Below are positions 28,742 through 38,570 of a DNA stretch of 64,000 nt, one piece after another. Under the pieces are notes generated by a model. The model was given only the letters and a program-made list of their open reading frames with translations, did not search any database and was not told the DNA's origin. Source of the DNA: Sphingomonadales bacterium (GTDB taxonomy: Bacteria > Pseudomonadota > Alphaproteobacteria > Sphingomonadales > Sphingomonadaceae); contig JANXVZ010000023.1 in assembly GCA_025351405.1 (NCBI GenBank), positions 62,001-126,000 of the forward strand, written 5' to 3'. Numbering within the stretch: the first letter of the stretch is position 1; every line of letters starts with the position of its first letter. The translations under genes were made by a program, and so were the position numbers.

Positions 28742-30159
28742 GTGCGGGGGCCATCACGCGTTGCCGCTGCGGCACCCGCCAGCGCGCCATCAAGGGCCCG
28801 CGCCGCAAATTCGGCACCGCGCAGGCTGAGATGGCCATCGGCGGCGTACAGCCCGATCGGGTTGGGCTGGCGCAGGAACAATGGTGTCAGGTCGATGACA
28901 GGAATCCCGTTGCGCGCTGTCGCCGCCCGCACCTTGTCGCGGACCTGGTCGAAAACGAACTGGTCGGGAAGCGCACCGACAAAGCGGCTGGTCTGCGGTA
29001 CATAGACCAGCATGACACTGCCACCCCAGCCGGCCGCGATCGCCTTTGTGCGCGCCAGTATGCGATCATATTCACCAAGACCGGGTGGCACCTTGGGATA
29101 ACCGAGCCCCAACTGCGTCCAGGTCTGGTGCAGGGCCAGGAAATTGCGCGGGATATGCGTATGGAGGAAGACCGTCGACGAAGCGGTCGATTGCGCCGCC
29201 GCCCAATCATCGAGGATCGGCTGCGCGTGCGCCCGCGTTGATGCAGACAACAGCGGGGAACCAAAATCCACGCCATCCCGCAACGCCGGGGCCAGCCACG
29301 GCTTGCGCAGTTCATGGTCGAGATTTTCCCAGTCATTGCCCTCGTAAAACACGATGACGACCTGTCGTGGCCGTATCGCCGGGCCGAAACGGCCAAGCAT
29401 CGCCAGTTCGAGGAGCGGCCCGGCCCCGCGGGTGCCAAGGCCGATGGTGGCGGGGTGACTGGCGCGGACTCGCCCGACAAGGTCGTGGCCATCGGGCAGG
29501 CAAATCCCCTCCACGAACGAATCGCCGAGCAGCATGGTCTGCACCGGCTGTGCATAGATGCGGTCGTCGTTGCGAAAGCCGTATCGATCGGCGCGGTAGA
29601 TGACCGGGGCGCCCGCATGCGAACACAGCAACACGCGCTCGCCGGGAACCCCGCCGAGCACACTGTCGGCAAGGCGGGTGACATGGAGCATGCGCGTCAG
29701 CTTTTTCGCCGTGGCGGCAGGCGGCAGCCCCTGTGTCAGGTGCTGCGCCTGCATCCACGACGCCTGCGGCGCGCTGACCAGGCCCGACACGGCGGAATAG
29801 GAGGCCGCTTGCAGCCTGATTTCAAACGCGAAAAGCGCTGCCAACACGGCAAGGCCGATGCCGCCGAGCAGCAGCCGCGCAACGCGTGAGCCGTAAACGG
29901 CGCACCCGACAAAGATTGCAACGAGGACGCCCGGAAAGACAATGTAGCGCAGCAGCTGCGGCAGGGCGGTTGCATAGACCCGGTGGTTGTACACCGCGAA
30001 CGCCATGACGCCGAACCAGTAGACGGCGGGCAACGCGCAGATTGCCGAGGCGATGCGACCCTTCAGTACCGAGCGCGCGCTCTGCTGCTGCCGCGCCCTG
30101 ACGACTGGCACCATCTCCACGAAACGCCCCCACACCGCGCCGGAACAGCCCGGCACCAA
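28738..30159 (-). CDS. membrane-anchored SGNH/GDSL-hydrolase-like protein
   Basis: N-terminal TM segments then MLLGDSFVEGICL, FYEGNDWEN, DGHLSLRGAEFAA. Overlaps the SxtJ-like gene by 4 bp. Confidence 0.75.
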   Translation of the reverse strand: MVPGCSGAVWGRFVEMVPVVRARQQQSARSVLKGRIASAICALPAVYWFGVMAFAVYNHRVYATALPQLLRYIVFPGVLVAIFVGCAVYGSRVARLLLGGIGLAVLAALFAFEIRLQAASYSAVSGLVSAPQASWMQAQHLTQGLPPAATAKKLTRMLHVTRLADSVLGGVPGERVLLCSHAGAPVIYRADRYGFRNDDRIYAQPVQTMLLGDSFVEGICLPDGHDLVGRVRASHPATIGLGTRGAGPLLELAMLGRFGPAIRPRQVVIVFYEGNDWENLDHELRKPWLAPALRDGVDFGSPLLSASTRAHAQPILDDWAAAQSTASSTVFLHTHIPRNFLALHQTWTQLGLGYPKVPPGLGEYDRILARTKAIAAGWGGSVMLVYVPQTSRFVGALPDQFVFDQVRDKVRAATARNGIPVIDLTPLFLRQPNPIGLYAADGHLSLRGAEFAARALDGALAGAAAATRDGPRT

Positions 30160-30284
30160 TGGCTATCGTCGTCGCACGGAAGGCGATCGCCGATAGGCGA
30201 TTCGGTATTATCGCTGTATTTTCCGGCCCAAGGACGCTCCCCAAAGGGGGAGTCGCGTTGTCTGGCGATGGAGAAAGGGGCCGG

Positions 30285-30359
<75 letters not shown>

Positions 30360-30454
30360 ATTTCCGGCGAAGGCGCGGCGTATGCGGGAGGCAGCAGGGC
30401 CTGTCAAGAAAGCTATGCCTGTCAACGCAGCCACAGCTGGGCTAGGCGACGGCG

Positions 30455-31378
30455 ATGAGCCAACCCCCTGCCCCGCGTGACGACGCCCGCCAGAAACGTC
30501 TCGCCGCCGCCTTGCGCACCAACCTGCAGCGCCGCAAGGCGCGTGACAGGTCGGGCCGCGACGGGGAGGCAGACGTCGACCGCCGTGTCGTCCGCCTGAT
30601 CGGCTTGCCGAGCGATTCGAATTCCTCGCATCGGCGCGGGGCGGCAAAGGCCCCGGCCGTCATCCGCGCCGCGCTGTACAGCGATGCCGGCAATGCCGCG
30701 GCCGAGAATGGCCTCGAGATCGGCCGCGAGATCGTGATCGACGATGCCGGGGACCTGGGGCTGAACGAAGACAGTGGCGACGACGCACTGATCGCCGCCG
30801 CTGTCACCTCTGCCACGCAGGCGGGACAATTGCCGCTTTGCCTTGGCGGCGACCATTGGGTCACCGCACCCGCCCTCATTGCGCTGGCAGCGCTGCACGG
30901 CCCGCTCAACGTGTTGCATTTCGACGCCCACCCCGACCTTTACGACGAACTGGGCGGCAACCGTCGCAGCCACGCCTCGCCATTTGCCCGCGCGTTGGAA
31001 GCCGGCGCCGTGGCGCGGCTCGTGCAGGTGGGTATCCGCACCCTCAACGTCCACCAGCGCGCCCAGGCGCTAAGGTTTGGCGTCGAACAGGTGCCGATGC
31101 GCGGCTTCAGCATCGACGCGGTGCCGGTCCTGCCGTCGCCGCTTTACATATCGATCGACCTCGACGGCCTTGATCCCGGCGCAGCGCCGGGCGTTTCGCA
31201 TCCCGAGCCCGGCGGGCTGACGCTGCGCGAGCTGCTGGCCGTCCTTGATCGCCAGCAAGCCACGCTGGCCGGCGCCGATGTCGTCGAGCTCAACCCGGAT
31301 TGCGATGCGTCCGGCGTCACCGCGATCGTCGCGGCCAAACTGGTGCGCGAATTGGCGGCGATGCCGGGAGCCGCGTGA
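30455..31378 (+). CDS. ureohydrolase (arginase/agmatinase/formimidoylglutamase) family protein with basic N-terminal extension
   Basis: LCLGGDHWVTAPAL, LHFDAHPDLYD, SIDLDGLDPGAAPGVSHPEPGGLT metal-binding motifs. Confidence 0.88.
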   Translation: MSQPPAPRDDARQKRLAAALRTNLQRRKARDRSGRDGEADVDRRVVRLIGLPSDSNSSHRRGAAKAPAVIRAALYSDAGNAAAENGLEIGREIVIDDAGDLGLNEDSGDDALIAAAVTSATQAGQLPLCLGGDHWVTAPALIALAALHGPLNVLHFDAHPDLYDELGGNRRSHASPFARALEAGAVARLVQVGIRTLNVHQRAQALRFGVEQVPMRGFSIDAVPVLPSPLYISIDLDGLDPGAAPGVSHPEPGGLTLRELLAVLDRQQATLAGADVVELNPDCDASGVTAIVAAKLVRELAAMPGAA

Positions 31379-31392
31379 TGAAGCAGCGCGCG

Positions 31393-32289
31393 CTATAACC
31401 TTCGGACGCCGGTTACCGGCGCGGCAATACCTGTGGCTTCGAGCCGGGCGATAACATCGGCCAGCGGTTCCTCGACGGTGCTCATCCAATGGGCGTTGGC
31501 GTGGAACAGCCTGTCACCATCGGCAAGCATGCCGACATGCCCCGGAAAGAATATCAGGTCGCCGGCTGTGCGTTCGCCGAACGGCACGGCTGTCCCCAAT
31601 GCCGCCAGTTGCTGGTCGGAATCGCGCGGCGCCGCGATTCCGCACGCTGCCAGCGCCATCTGCACCAGCCCCGAGCAATCGACTCCGTCGGGGCTGCGCC
31701 CACCCCAGACGTAGGGGGCGCCGGTGAACAGCCGGGCGGCGGCGATGGGCTGGATGGCCCGTGTGTCGATTGGTTCGACATGCGCGAGATGGACATAGCC
31801 ACCGGTCTCCAGCGCCGCGAACCGCCCGGACATGGTAGCCGCAAAACGACTGTGGAACGGCAATTCGGCAACCACGGCCGCCTTGATGTCGGGGCCGGCA
31901 AAGACCGGTGCGCGCCGCGCGGCGATGCGGTGGCTCGGCGGTAGCCCTGGTTCGGACACCGCCGAGAGCAACACCCAGCCCGTGTAGTGATCGGCCGTGC
32001 TGCGGCCAAAGCCCCAGCAACCCTCGCTGTCGTAAAGGTCGAAGCCTTCGCCGAACAGCAACTCGCTGACCGCAACGGCATCGGCGGCACCCGATTTGCG
32101 CATGGCGCTACGCGGCACGACCACCTGCATCGGCAGCGGTGCCACATAACGCCCCGCTGCGACCGTGCTCGAAAGGCCGATCTCCACGAGATCGGCCCGC
32201 GCAATACTGCTGCGCGGATCGAGCAAGGGGCGCGGACCGCAGACGCGCGCGGTCAGTTGTTCGCAGGGGTCAGACGAATTCCTCGTCAT
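31393..32289 (-). CDS. NlpC/P60 family cysteine peptidase with SH3-like region
   Basis: APYVWGGRSPDGVDCSGLVQMAL, GDLIFFPGHVGMLADGDRLFHAN. Confidence 0.92.
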   Translation of the reverse strand: MTRNSSDPCEQLTARVCGPRPLLDPRSSIARADLVEIGLSSTVAAGRYVAPLPMQVVVPRSAMRKSGAADAVAVSELLFGEGFDLYDSEGCWGFGRSTADHYTGWVLLSAVSEPGLPPSHRIAARRAPVFAGPDIKAAVVAELPFHSRFAATMSGRFAALETGGYVHLAHVEPIDTRAIQPIAAARLFTGAPYVWGGRSPDGVDCSGLVQMALAACGIAAPRDSDQQLAALGTAVPFGERTAGDLIFFPGHVGMLADGDRLFHANAHWMSTVEEPLADVIARLEATGIAAPVTGVRRL

Positions 32290-32665
32290 CGGCCGTCAAC
32301 ATGGCGGCAAACTTGGCCAGAAAAGTCCGGCCATCGGGGGTGAGGTCGACAATGACACTGCGACCGTCGCGCTCGTCGCGCCGGCGTACCAGCAATCCAA
32401 GGCTGCCGAGGCTGTTGAGCGCCCGTGTCACCACCGGCTTGGCGACTTCGAGCCGCGCCGCGAGACCACGCACCGTGTGCGGACCCTTTTCCTCGCCGAC
32501 GACAAGCATCAGCGCCATCTGGCGATTGGTTAGGTCCGGCCATCCCGACTGGACGTAGCGGAGCAGGGCACTGCGCCAGCCACGAAGGCGAGTCTCGTCG
32601 TTTGAATGCATTTCCATCACGTTGCGTTCCCGTATCATCATGCGGCCGTTGCGGTCGCAAGTCAT
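32270..32665 (-). CDS. MarR family transcriptional regulator
   Basis: LTNRQMALMLVVGEEKGPHTVRGLAARLEVAKPVVTRALNSLGSLGLLVRRRDERDGRSVIVDLTPDG. Start uncertain (32617-32665). Confidence 0.88.
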   Translation of the reverse strand: MTCDRNGRMMIRERNVMEMHSNDETRLRGWRSALLRYVQSGWPDLTNRQMALMLVVGEEKGPHTVRGLAARLEVAKPVVTRALNSLGSLGLLVRRRDERDGRSVIVDLTPDGRTFLAKFAAMLTADDEEFV

Positions 32666-32710
32666 TGCTGGCGATAATACGTATCGATGCGCGGGTTCGT
32701 TCCATAAACG

Positions 32711-34132
32711 CTACGATATTTTTGCGTTAACGGCGTTGCCGAACCGGGATTTGACCACGGCCCAGGCAGCGCGCAGCCCCAGTGCCTCGCCACCTTTCGG
32801 CCGGCCGGGGCGCGCCTGCGGGTTCCATGCAAACGTGTCGAAATGCGCCCATGACGTCGTCGGCGGTACAAAGGCTTCAAGGAAAAGCGCCGCGGTGACA
32901 GCGCCGGCAAAGCCGCCTTCGGGGGAATTGTTGAGATCGGCGATGCTGGACTTGAGCATATCGGCATAGCCCGGCCACAGCGGCAGCCGCCACAGCGGGT
33001 CCTCCGATTCTTTCGAGGCGGCGGCAAAATCGGCCGCCAGCGCATCGTCATTGCAGAACAGCGCCGGCAATTGCGGGCCGAGCGCCACCCGCGCGGCCCC
33101 GGTCAGCGTCGCAAAGTCGATGAGCAGCGCCGGTTGGTCCGCGATCGCCAGCGCCAGTGCATCGGCGAGCACCAGCCGGCCTTCGGCATCGGTGTTGGTG
33201 ACCTCCACGGTTTTGCCGGCGCGCGTCATCAGGATATCTCCAGGCCGCATGGCGTTGCCTGAAATGGCATTTTCGACCGCCGGGATCAGCAGCCGCAGCC
33301 GCACCGGCAGCCCGGCTTCCATCACCAGCCGCGCCAACGCCAAAGCGTGGGCGGCGCCTCCCATGTCCTTCTTCATCAGCGCCATGCCGCCGCCGGGCTT
33401 GATGTTGAGGCCGCCGCTGTCGAACACCACGCCCTTGCCGACCAGTGTCAGCCGGGGGTGCGCCGCATCACCCCATGTCATGTCGATGAGGCGGGGAGCA
33501 CGCGAAGCAGCGCGCCCGACGGCGTGAATGCCGGGAAAATTGCCCGATAGCAGCGCCTCGCCCTTGATGACGTCGACAGTCGCACCAAAGCGCCTTGCTT
33601 CGGCAATCACGGCTTCCGCCAGTTCGGCCGGGCCAAGGTCACTTGCCGGTGTATCCACGAGATCGCGAACGAGCGCGGTGGCGGCGGCAAGGCGCAGGCT
33701 TTCGGTGATCTTGGCAGGGTCGGCGAGAAGCAGCACCCGTGCGCCGCCATCTCCAACGCCCTTGCGATAGCGATCGAAGCGATGCTGGGCGAGCAACCAG
33801 CCGAGCCCGGCGGCGGCGGCAGCGACACTGGCCCCGTCGCCATCGCGCAGGCGATAGCGCCCGGCGGGGAGCCGTGCGGCCGCGGCGGCAAGCGCCCATG
33901 GCGACAGCGCACCCGCTTCGACCCCAGCAAGCGCCGTCCAGTCGCCGGGAGCATCGCCCGGCAGCAGCGCGATGCTGTCGGCGGCGGCCTTGAAGCACTG
34001 CGCAGCCACGAAGTTGCGTACCCGCTCGCTCTGGCCGCGGAGCCAGCCGTCGAGCCCTGCTGTTGTCAGCAGCGTTACAGGAGTGGCGGGCGTGCCGTCA
34101 TCGGCGGCGATCAGCGTGGCGAAATCGGTCAT
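32711..34132 (-). CDS. leucyl aminopeptidase family (M17) protein
   Basis: VGKGVVFDSGGLNIKPGGGMALMKKDMGGAAHA, NTDAEGRLVLADAL. Confidence 0.94.
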   Translation of the reverse strand: MTDFATLIAADDGTPATPVTLLTTAGLDGWLRGQSERVRNFVAAQCFKAAADSIALLPGDAPGDWTALAGVEAGALSPWALAAAAARLPAGRYRLRDGDGASVAAAAAGLGWLLAQHRFDRYRKGVGDGGARVLLLADPAKITESLRLAAATALVRDLVDTPASDLGPAELAEAVIAEARRFGATVDVIKGEALLSGNFPGIHAVGRAASRAPRLIDMTWGDAAHPRLTLVGKGVVFDSGGLNIKPGGGMALMKKDMGGAAHALALARLVMEAGLPVRLRLLIPAVENAISGNAMRPGDILMTRAGKTVEVTNTDAEGRLVLADALALAIADQPALLIDFATLTGAARVALGPQLPALFCNDDALAADFAAASKESEDPLWRLPLWPGYADMLKSSIADLNNSPEGGFAGAVTAALFLEAFVPPTTSWAHFDTFAWNPQARPGRPKGGEALGLRAAWAVVKSRFGNAVNAKIS

Positions 34133-34188
34133 TCTGCCGGTGTAGCGGATGGACCGGGGCGGCGTCACGCGGCGAAACGGCGCCGGCT

Positions 34189-35517
34189 CTATACTGCGAC
34201 CCCGAACAGGTCGGCCTCGTCGGCCTCCTCGATGCGTACCCGCACGATATCGCCGACGCCGATCCCGCCTGCGTCGCGAAGATGCACCTCGCCGTCGATC
34301 TCGGGGGCGTCGTACTTGGATCGACCCGTGGCACCGCCATCCTCGTCGACCGCATCGATCAGCACGTCGATATCGCGGCCGACCTTGGCCTCCAGGCGCC
34401 GCGCCGATATTGCCGATTGCGCCGCCATGAAGCGGTGCCAGCGGGCATCCTTGACGTCTTCGGGGACGGCACCCGGCAGCGCATTGGCGGCGGCGCCTTC
34501 GACCGCTTCGTAGCGGAACGCCCCGGCGCGATCGATCTGCGCCTGTTCGAGCCAGGTGAGCAGATACTCGAAATCTTCCTCGGTCTCGCCCGGAAAGCCG
34601 ATGACGAAGGTGCTGCGCAGCGCCAGGTCGGGCACCTGCGCCCGCCATTTCTGGATCCGCTCCAGCACCTTCGCGTCGTTGGCGGGTCGCCGCATGGCGC
34701 GCAGCACCGCCGGCGAGGCATGCTGGAACGGAATATCGAGATACGGCAGCACAAGGCCCTCGGCCATCAGGCCGATAAGCTGGTCGACGTGCGGATAGGG
34801 GTAGATATAGTGCAGCCGCACCCAGGCGCCGAGGAGGCCCAGTTCGCGCGCCAGGTCGGTGATATGGGCGCGCAGCGGGCGCCCCCCCAACGTCGAGACG
34901 GCATGACGCAGGTCGACACCATAAGCGGACGTGTCCTGCGCGATGACCAGAAGTTCCTTGGCCCCGCCCTTCACCAGCGCTTCCGCCTCGCGCAGGATCG
35001 CCGCAGGGGGACGGCTGGCGAGGTCGCCGCGCAAGCTCGGGATGATGCAGAAGGCGCAGCGATGGTCGCAGCCTTCGGAGATCTTGAGATAGCTGTAGTG
35101 CCGCGGCGTCAGCTTTAGGCCGGCATCGGGGATGAGATCGAGATACGCCGATTTTACCGGCGGCGCCGCCTCGCGGACGGCTGCGACGACGTCGTCATAT
35201 TGCTGCGGTCCGGTGACCGCCAGTACGGCGGGAAAGCGCGCACGGATCGCATCGGCCTCGTGCCCCATGCAGCCTGTGACGATGACCCGGCCGTTCTCGG
35301 CGATCGCCTCGCCGATGGCGTCGAGGCTTTCGGCCTTGGCGCTGTCGAGGAACCCGCAGGTGTTGACGATGACGACATCGGCGCCGGCATAATCGCCCGA
35401 CAGCGCATAGCCGTCGGCGCGCAGCTGGGTCAGGATGCGCTCGCTGTCCACCAGCGCTTTGGGGCAACCGAGCGAGACCATGCCGACTCGCGGTGCCGTA
35501 TCAAGGGTAAGTGTCAT
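34189..35517 (-). CDS. rimO: ribosomal protein uS12 methylthiotransferase
   Basis: [42 protein letters not shown] radical SAM motif, TRAM-like C-terminus. Confidence 0.96.
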   Translation of the reverse strand: MTLTLDTAPRVGMVSLGCPKALVDSERILTQLRADGYALSGDYAGADVVIVNTCGFLDSAKAESLDAIGEAIAENGRVIVTGCMGHEADAIRARFPAVLAVTGPQQYDDVVAAVREAAPPVKSAYLDLIPDAGLKLTPRHYSYLKISEGCDHRCAFCIIPSLRGDLASRPPAAILREAEALVKGGAKELLVIAQDTSAYGVDLRHAVSTLGGRPLRAHITDLARELGLLGAWVRLHYIYPYPHVDQLIGLMAEGLVLPYLDIPFQHASPAVLRAMRRPANDAKVLERIQKWRAQVPDLALRSTFVIGFPGETEEDFEYLLTWLEQAQIDRAGAFRYEAVEGAAANALPGAVPEDVKDARWHRFMAAQSAISARRLEAKVGRDIDVLIDAVDEDGGATGRSKYDAPEIDGEVHLRDAGGIGVGDIVRVRIEEADEADLFGVAV

Positions 35518-35588
35518 TGGTGGGGCCATCGCGCAGCGCGGCGCAACACGCAAGCACTAGCATGCGATTTGGCAAGGGCCGTTGGACG

Positions 35589-36530
35589 CTAGCGTCCGCC
35601 GATGACCTTTGCCGGGTCGACCGCGAGCCGCCCGCGGCGCAGTTCGAAATGCACCTGCGGCTCGGTAACGGCGCCGGTGGAGCCGGCGCGGGCGATGGCA
35701 TCGCCCTGCCGGACCCGGTCGCCGCGCCTGACCAGCAGGGCTTCGTTATGACCATAGGCGGTAACCCAGCCATCGGCGTGCTTGACGAGCACAAGGTTGC
35801 CAAACCCGGCGATCGCGTCGCCGGCGTAGGCGACCACGCCGTCGGCGGCGGCGCGCACCGCAGTCCCCGCGCTGGCCTTCAGGTTGACGCCATCATTGTA
35901 CCGACCGCCCGGCTTGGCACCGAAACCCGACAGGATGCGGCCCTCCACCGGCCAGGCAAAGCGCGGGCTGCCGCCGGGAATCGCCGGCAGCGGTGCAGGA
36001 ATCGACGCTTCACGATGCGCCGCACCGGCGCCGGCCCGCGCGACCGGCCTTTCCACCGGCCTCTGGGCTCCCGCATCCGGGCGTTTCGGTGCCGCCGGCT
36101 CCCCGCCGGTGATCAGATCGTCGATATCGAGGTTGAACGCCTTGGCGCGCTCCAGCGCGGTCATCGCCGCGACCTGGTTGCGCGACGGCAACCGCAACCG
36201 GTCGCCGACTTCAAGGGTGTAGGGCGGCTTTAGCCCATTGCTGGCCACCACGCGGCCCCAATCGACGCCATAGGCCCGGGCAATCGCAATGCCGGTTTCC
36301 CCCGGCTTGACGATGTGAAAGCGACCTTCAGGGGTTTCGACGCCGTCGGCGATGACCTTGCGCGCCTGCCAGGCGGGCCGCGGAGGCTGGACGCTGGCGG
36401 GCCGGGGCGCTGGCCGGGTTGGTGTCGGGGTCAACTGCGGCGGCGGGGTATAGGCGGCGCGCGGCCGTTGCGGGGCGCAGGCGGCAAGCCCCACGAGGAT
36501 CAAGATTGGCAACCGCCGATGCATCACCAT
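35589..36530 (-). CDS. LysM plus M23 peptidase domain lipoprotein (NlpD-like)
   Basis: Lipobox LAAC; LysM FHIVKPGETGIAIARAYGVDWGRVVASNGL; M23 GRYNDGVNLKASAGTAVRAAADGVVAYAG. Confidence 0.9.
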   Translation of the reverse strand: MVMHRRLPILILVGLAACAPQRPRAAYTPPPQLTPTPTRPAPRPASVQPPRPAWQARKVIADGVETPEGRFHIVKPGETGIAIARAYGVDWGRVVASNGLKPPYTLEVGDRLRLPSRNQVAAMTALERAKAFNLDIDDLITGGEPAAPKRPDAGAQRPVERPVARAGAGAAHREASIPAPLPAIPGGSPRFAWPVEGRILSGFGAKPGGRYNDGVNLKASAGTAVRAAADGVVAYAGDAIAGFGNLVLVKHADGWVTAYGHNEALLVRRGDRVRQGDAIARAGSTGAVTEPQVHFELRRGRLAVDPAKVIGGR

Positions 36531-36598
36531 CGCGGCTGTAAGGCAAAGCACGGCACGCGGCCAGCGCGTCGGCCCACAGCGGTTGTTGCCCCGAAAAC

Positions 36599-36615
36599 TG
36601 TCGGGATTTTTTACA
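36599..36615 (+). promoter_or_regulatory. putative enhancer (UAS) TGTCGG-N6-TTACA, copy 1
   Basis: TGTCGGGATTTTTTACA, 92 bp before the -24 element of the adjacent PEP-CTERM gene; same motif as copies 2 and 3. Confidence 0.65.
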
Positions 36616-36689
36616 CTCGGCGCGAGGAGCTTCCGGCGGCAAAACCCCGAGTGCCAGCGAATCGAAACACTTCGTGCCGGCGGCAATCC

Positions 36690-36707
36690 TTGGCATAAAT
36701 CTTGCAT
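36690..36707 (+). promoter_or_regulatory. sigma-54 type -24/-12 promoter
   Basis: TTGGCAT-AAATC-TTGCAT; GG/GC spacing matches the TGGCAY-N5-TTGCW consensus. Confidence 0.75.
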
Positions 36708-36764
36708 GAATGTTAACAACGCCAAAGCGCGATCACAGTCTTGCCGACCTACGGAGTCCATTTC

Positions 36765-37370
36765 ATGAAGCTTTTCGCCACCGCCGCCGCCCTGCTGGCC
36801 TTTGCCGCTGTTCCGGCAACCGCGAGCACAGTGCTGTTTTCCGACTTCGATGCGGTGACCTCGCCCGATTTCGCCACGCAGGGCTACACCATCATCCCGG
36901 CCGCCGATGGCTGGACCAGCACCACCAACGGCATCGAACTGCAGCACAACGGCGTCGCCGGCACGCCGTTCTCGGGTCCCAACCTGGTCGAACTGGACAC
37001 GTTCGTGAACAGCTCGATGTTCGTCAACCTGGGTGCCGGGCATTACACCGTCAGCTACTATTACTCGCCGCGCCCGGGTGTCGGCGCCGACAGCAATGGC
37101 ATCGGCCTCAGCATCGGCACGACCGCACTCGACAGCATTACTGGCACCGGTGCCGGCAATACCGTCTGGCAACTGCGCTCGGTGACGTTCACCACGACCG
37201 GTGGCCCGCTGACGTTCAGCGCATTCGGCAACAGCGAGGGTGTCGGCGGCTATCTCGACAGCATCACCATTTCGGCAGTGCCGGAGGCTTCGACCTGGGC
37301 GATGCTGATCGCCGGCTTCGGCATGGTCGGCTTTGCCGCGCGCCGGCGCGGCCGTGCCGTCGCCGCCTGA
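36765..37370 (+). CDS. PEPxxWA-CTERM sorting domain protein (PEA variant)
   Basis: Signal peptide MKLFATAAALLAFAAVPATAS; C-terminus VPEASTWAMLIAGFGMVGFAARRRGRAVAA. Confidence 0.9.
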   Translation: MKLFATAAALLAFAAVPATASTVLFSDFDAVTSPDFATQGYTIIPAADGWTSTTNGIELQHNGVAGTPFSGPNLVELDTFVNSSMFVNLGAGHYTVSYYYSPRPGVGADSNGIGLSIGTTALDSITGTGAGNTVWQLRSVTFTTTGGPLTFSAFGNSEGVGGYLDSITISAVPEASTWAMLIAGFGMVGFAARRRGRAVAA

Positions 37371-37389
37371 CCGTTCCTGCCACGATATG

Positions 37390-37425
37390 AAAGGGCGGCG
37401 TGCCACCGGCGCGTCGCCCTTTTTT
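37390..37425 (+). terminator. rho-independent terminator
   Basis: AAAGGGCGGCG-TGCCACCGGC-GCGTCGCCCTTTTTT. Confidence 0.8.
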
Positions 37426-37480
37426 ATGATCGGCAGCCAGCGCACCCGTTAACACTTTTCGTGACGCTACCGTTCTTTCG

Positions 37481-37497
37481 TGTCGGAATATCTTACA
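37481..37497 (+). promoter_or_regulatory. putative enhancer (UAS) TGTCGG-N6-TTACA, copy 2
   Basis: TGTCGGAATATCTTACA, 80 bp before the -24 element. Confidence 0.65.
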
Positions 37498-37559
37498 CTA
37501 TAGGTTTCCTATGCAGCCGCACCGGACGGCATTTCAATAGCTTGCACGCAATACGAGAC

Positions 37560-37577
37560 TTGGCCCAGTTTTTGCAT
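37560..37577 (+). promoter_or_regulatory. sigma-54 type -24/-12 promoter
   Basis: TTGGCCC-AGTTT-TTGCAT. Confidence 0.7.
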
Positions 37578-37666
37578 CGGGGACATGCGAGGGTTAATCG
37601 ACAGATAATTTGTCGTCTTGGCCGCCACTGTTTTTTGACCGCCTTCAACGACGGAGATATTCGATC

Positions 37667-38488
37667 ATGCGTATCGCTCGCAACCTTCTCGCCACTGCAC
37701 TCGTGGTTGGCGCCGCACTTTCCGTCGCCGCCCCGGCCAACGCCGTGGTTTCGACCTTCGCGACGTTCAGTTCCAAGACGGCAGCCCGTGACGTGTCGTT
37801 CGTCAACAGCGGCAATTCGGTCAACCGCCTGACTGACGCCCGCTTTTTCACCTCGCTCAACGGAACGACGGCGAGCGCCGTTGCGGTCAACTTCAGCTTC
37901 CTGATCCCGTCGCTGGCACCGTATGTCACCAACGTCACCGCGCTTTACACCTACAACGCGACGGTCGCCAAAGGCAGCCCGATCGCCAGCGGCGTCAGCG
38001 GTTCGCCGTTCAACCAGATGAACCTCAGTGGCTCATTCTCGTTCGTGACCACCTCGGCGATCACCCTGACCGGGCCGAACTTCACGCCGCACACCTATGC
38101 GGCGGGTTCTAACCTGTTGTCGGGCACCTTTACCGCCGGCAACATTGTCGGCACCCTGGGCGGCACCGCCGGCAGCACCTTTGCATCGTCGGTCAGCGGC
38201 GGCGTGCTCGTCTTCACGTCGGATTTCCTCGACTTCACCAACGTCGTCGAACTCGATCGTGCGACCTCGCTGACCTCGGTCAACCCCAAGTTCTCCAAGC
38301 ACGGCGGCGCCAACGGTGCCTTGGCCAACTTCCGCGCCGTCGTCGGTGGCCAGTTCTCGTCGGACCCCGTGCCCGTCGTCAACTTCATCCGCGCCGTTCC
38401 GGAGCCGCAGAGCTGGGTGATGATGATCGCCGGCTTCGGCATGGTCGGTTTCGCCGCCCGCCGCCGGACCCGCGCAATCGCCGCCTGA
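37667..38488 (+). CDS. PEPxxWA-CTERM sorting domain protein
   Basis: Signal peptide; C-terminus VPEPQSWVMMIAGFGMVGFAARRRTRAIAA. Confidence 0.92.
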   Translation: MRIARNLLATALVVGAALSVAAPANAVVSTFATFSSKTAARDVSFVNSGNSVNRLTDARFFTSLNGTTASAVAVNFSFLIPSLAPYVTNVTALYTYNATVAKGSPIASGVSGSPFNQMNLSGSFSFVTTSAITLTGPNFTPHTYAAGSNLLSGTFTAGNIVGTLGGTAGSTFASSVSGGVLVFTSDFLDFTNVVELDRATSLTSVNPKFSKHGGANGALANFRAVVGGQFSSDPVPVVNFIRAVPEPQSWVMMIAGFGMVGFAARRRTRAIAA

Positions 38489-38505
38489 CGCAGGCTTCGC
38501 ACATT

Positions 38506-38541
38506 AAAAAGGGCGGCAGTTGCAAGACTGCCGCCCTTTTT
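38506..38541 (+). terminator. rho-independent terminator
   Basis: AAAAAGGGCGGCAGT-TGCAAG-ACTGCCGCCCTTTTT. Confidence 0.9.
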
Positions 38542-38570
38542 CGTGCGTGACGCCGTGAGGCAGCCCGCGC

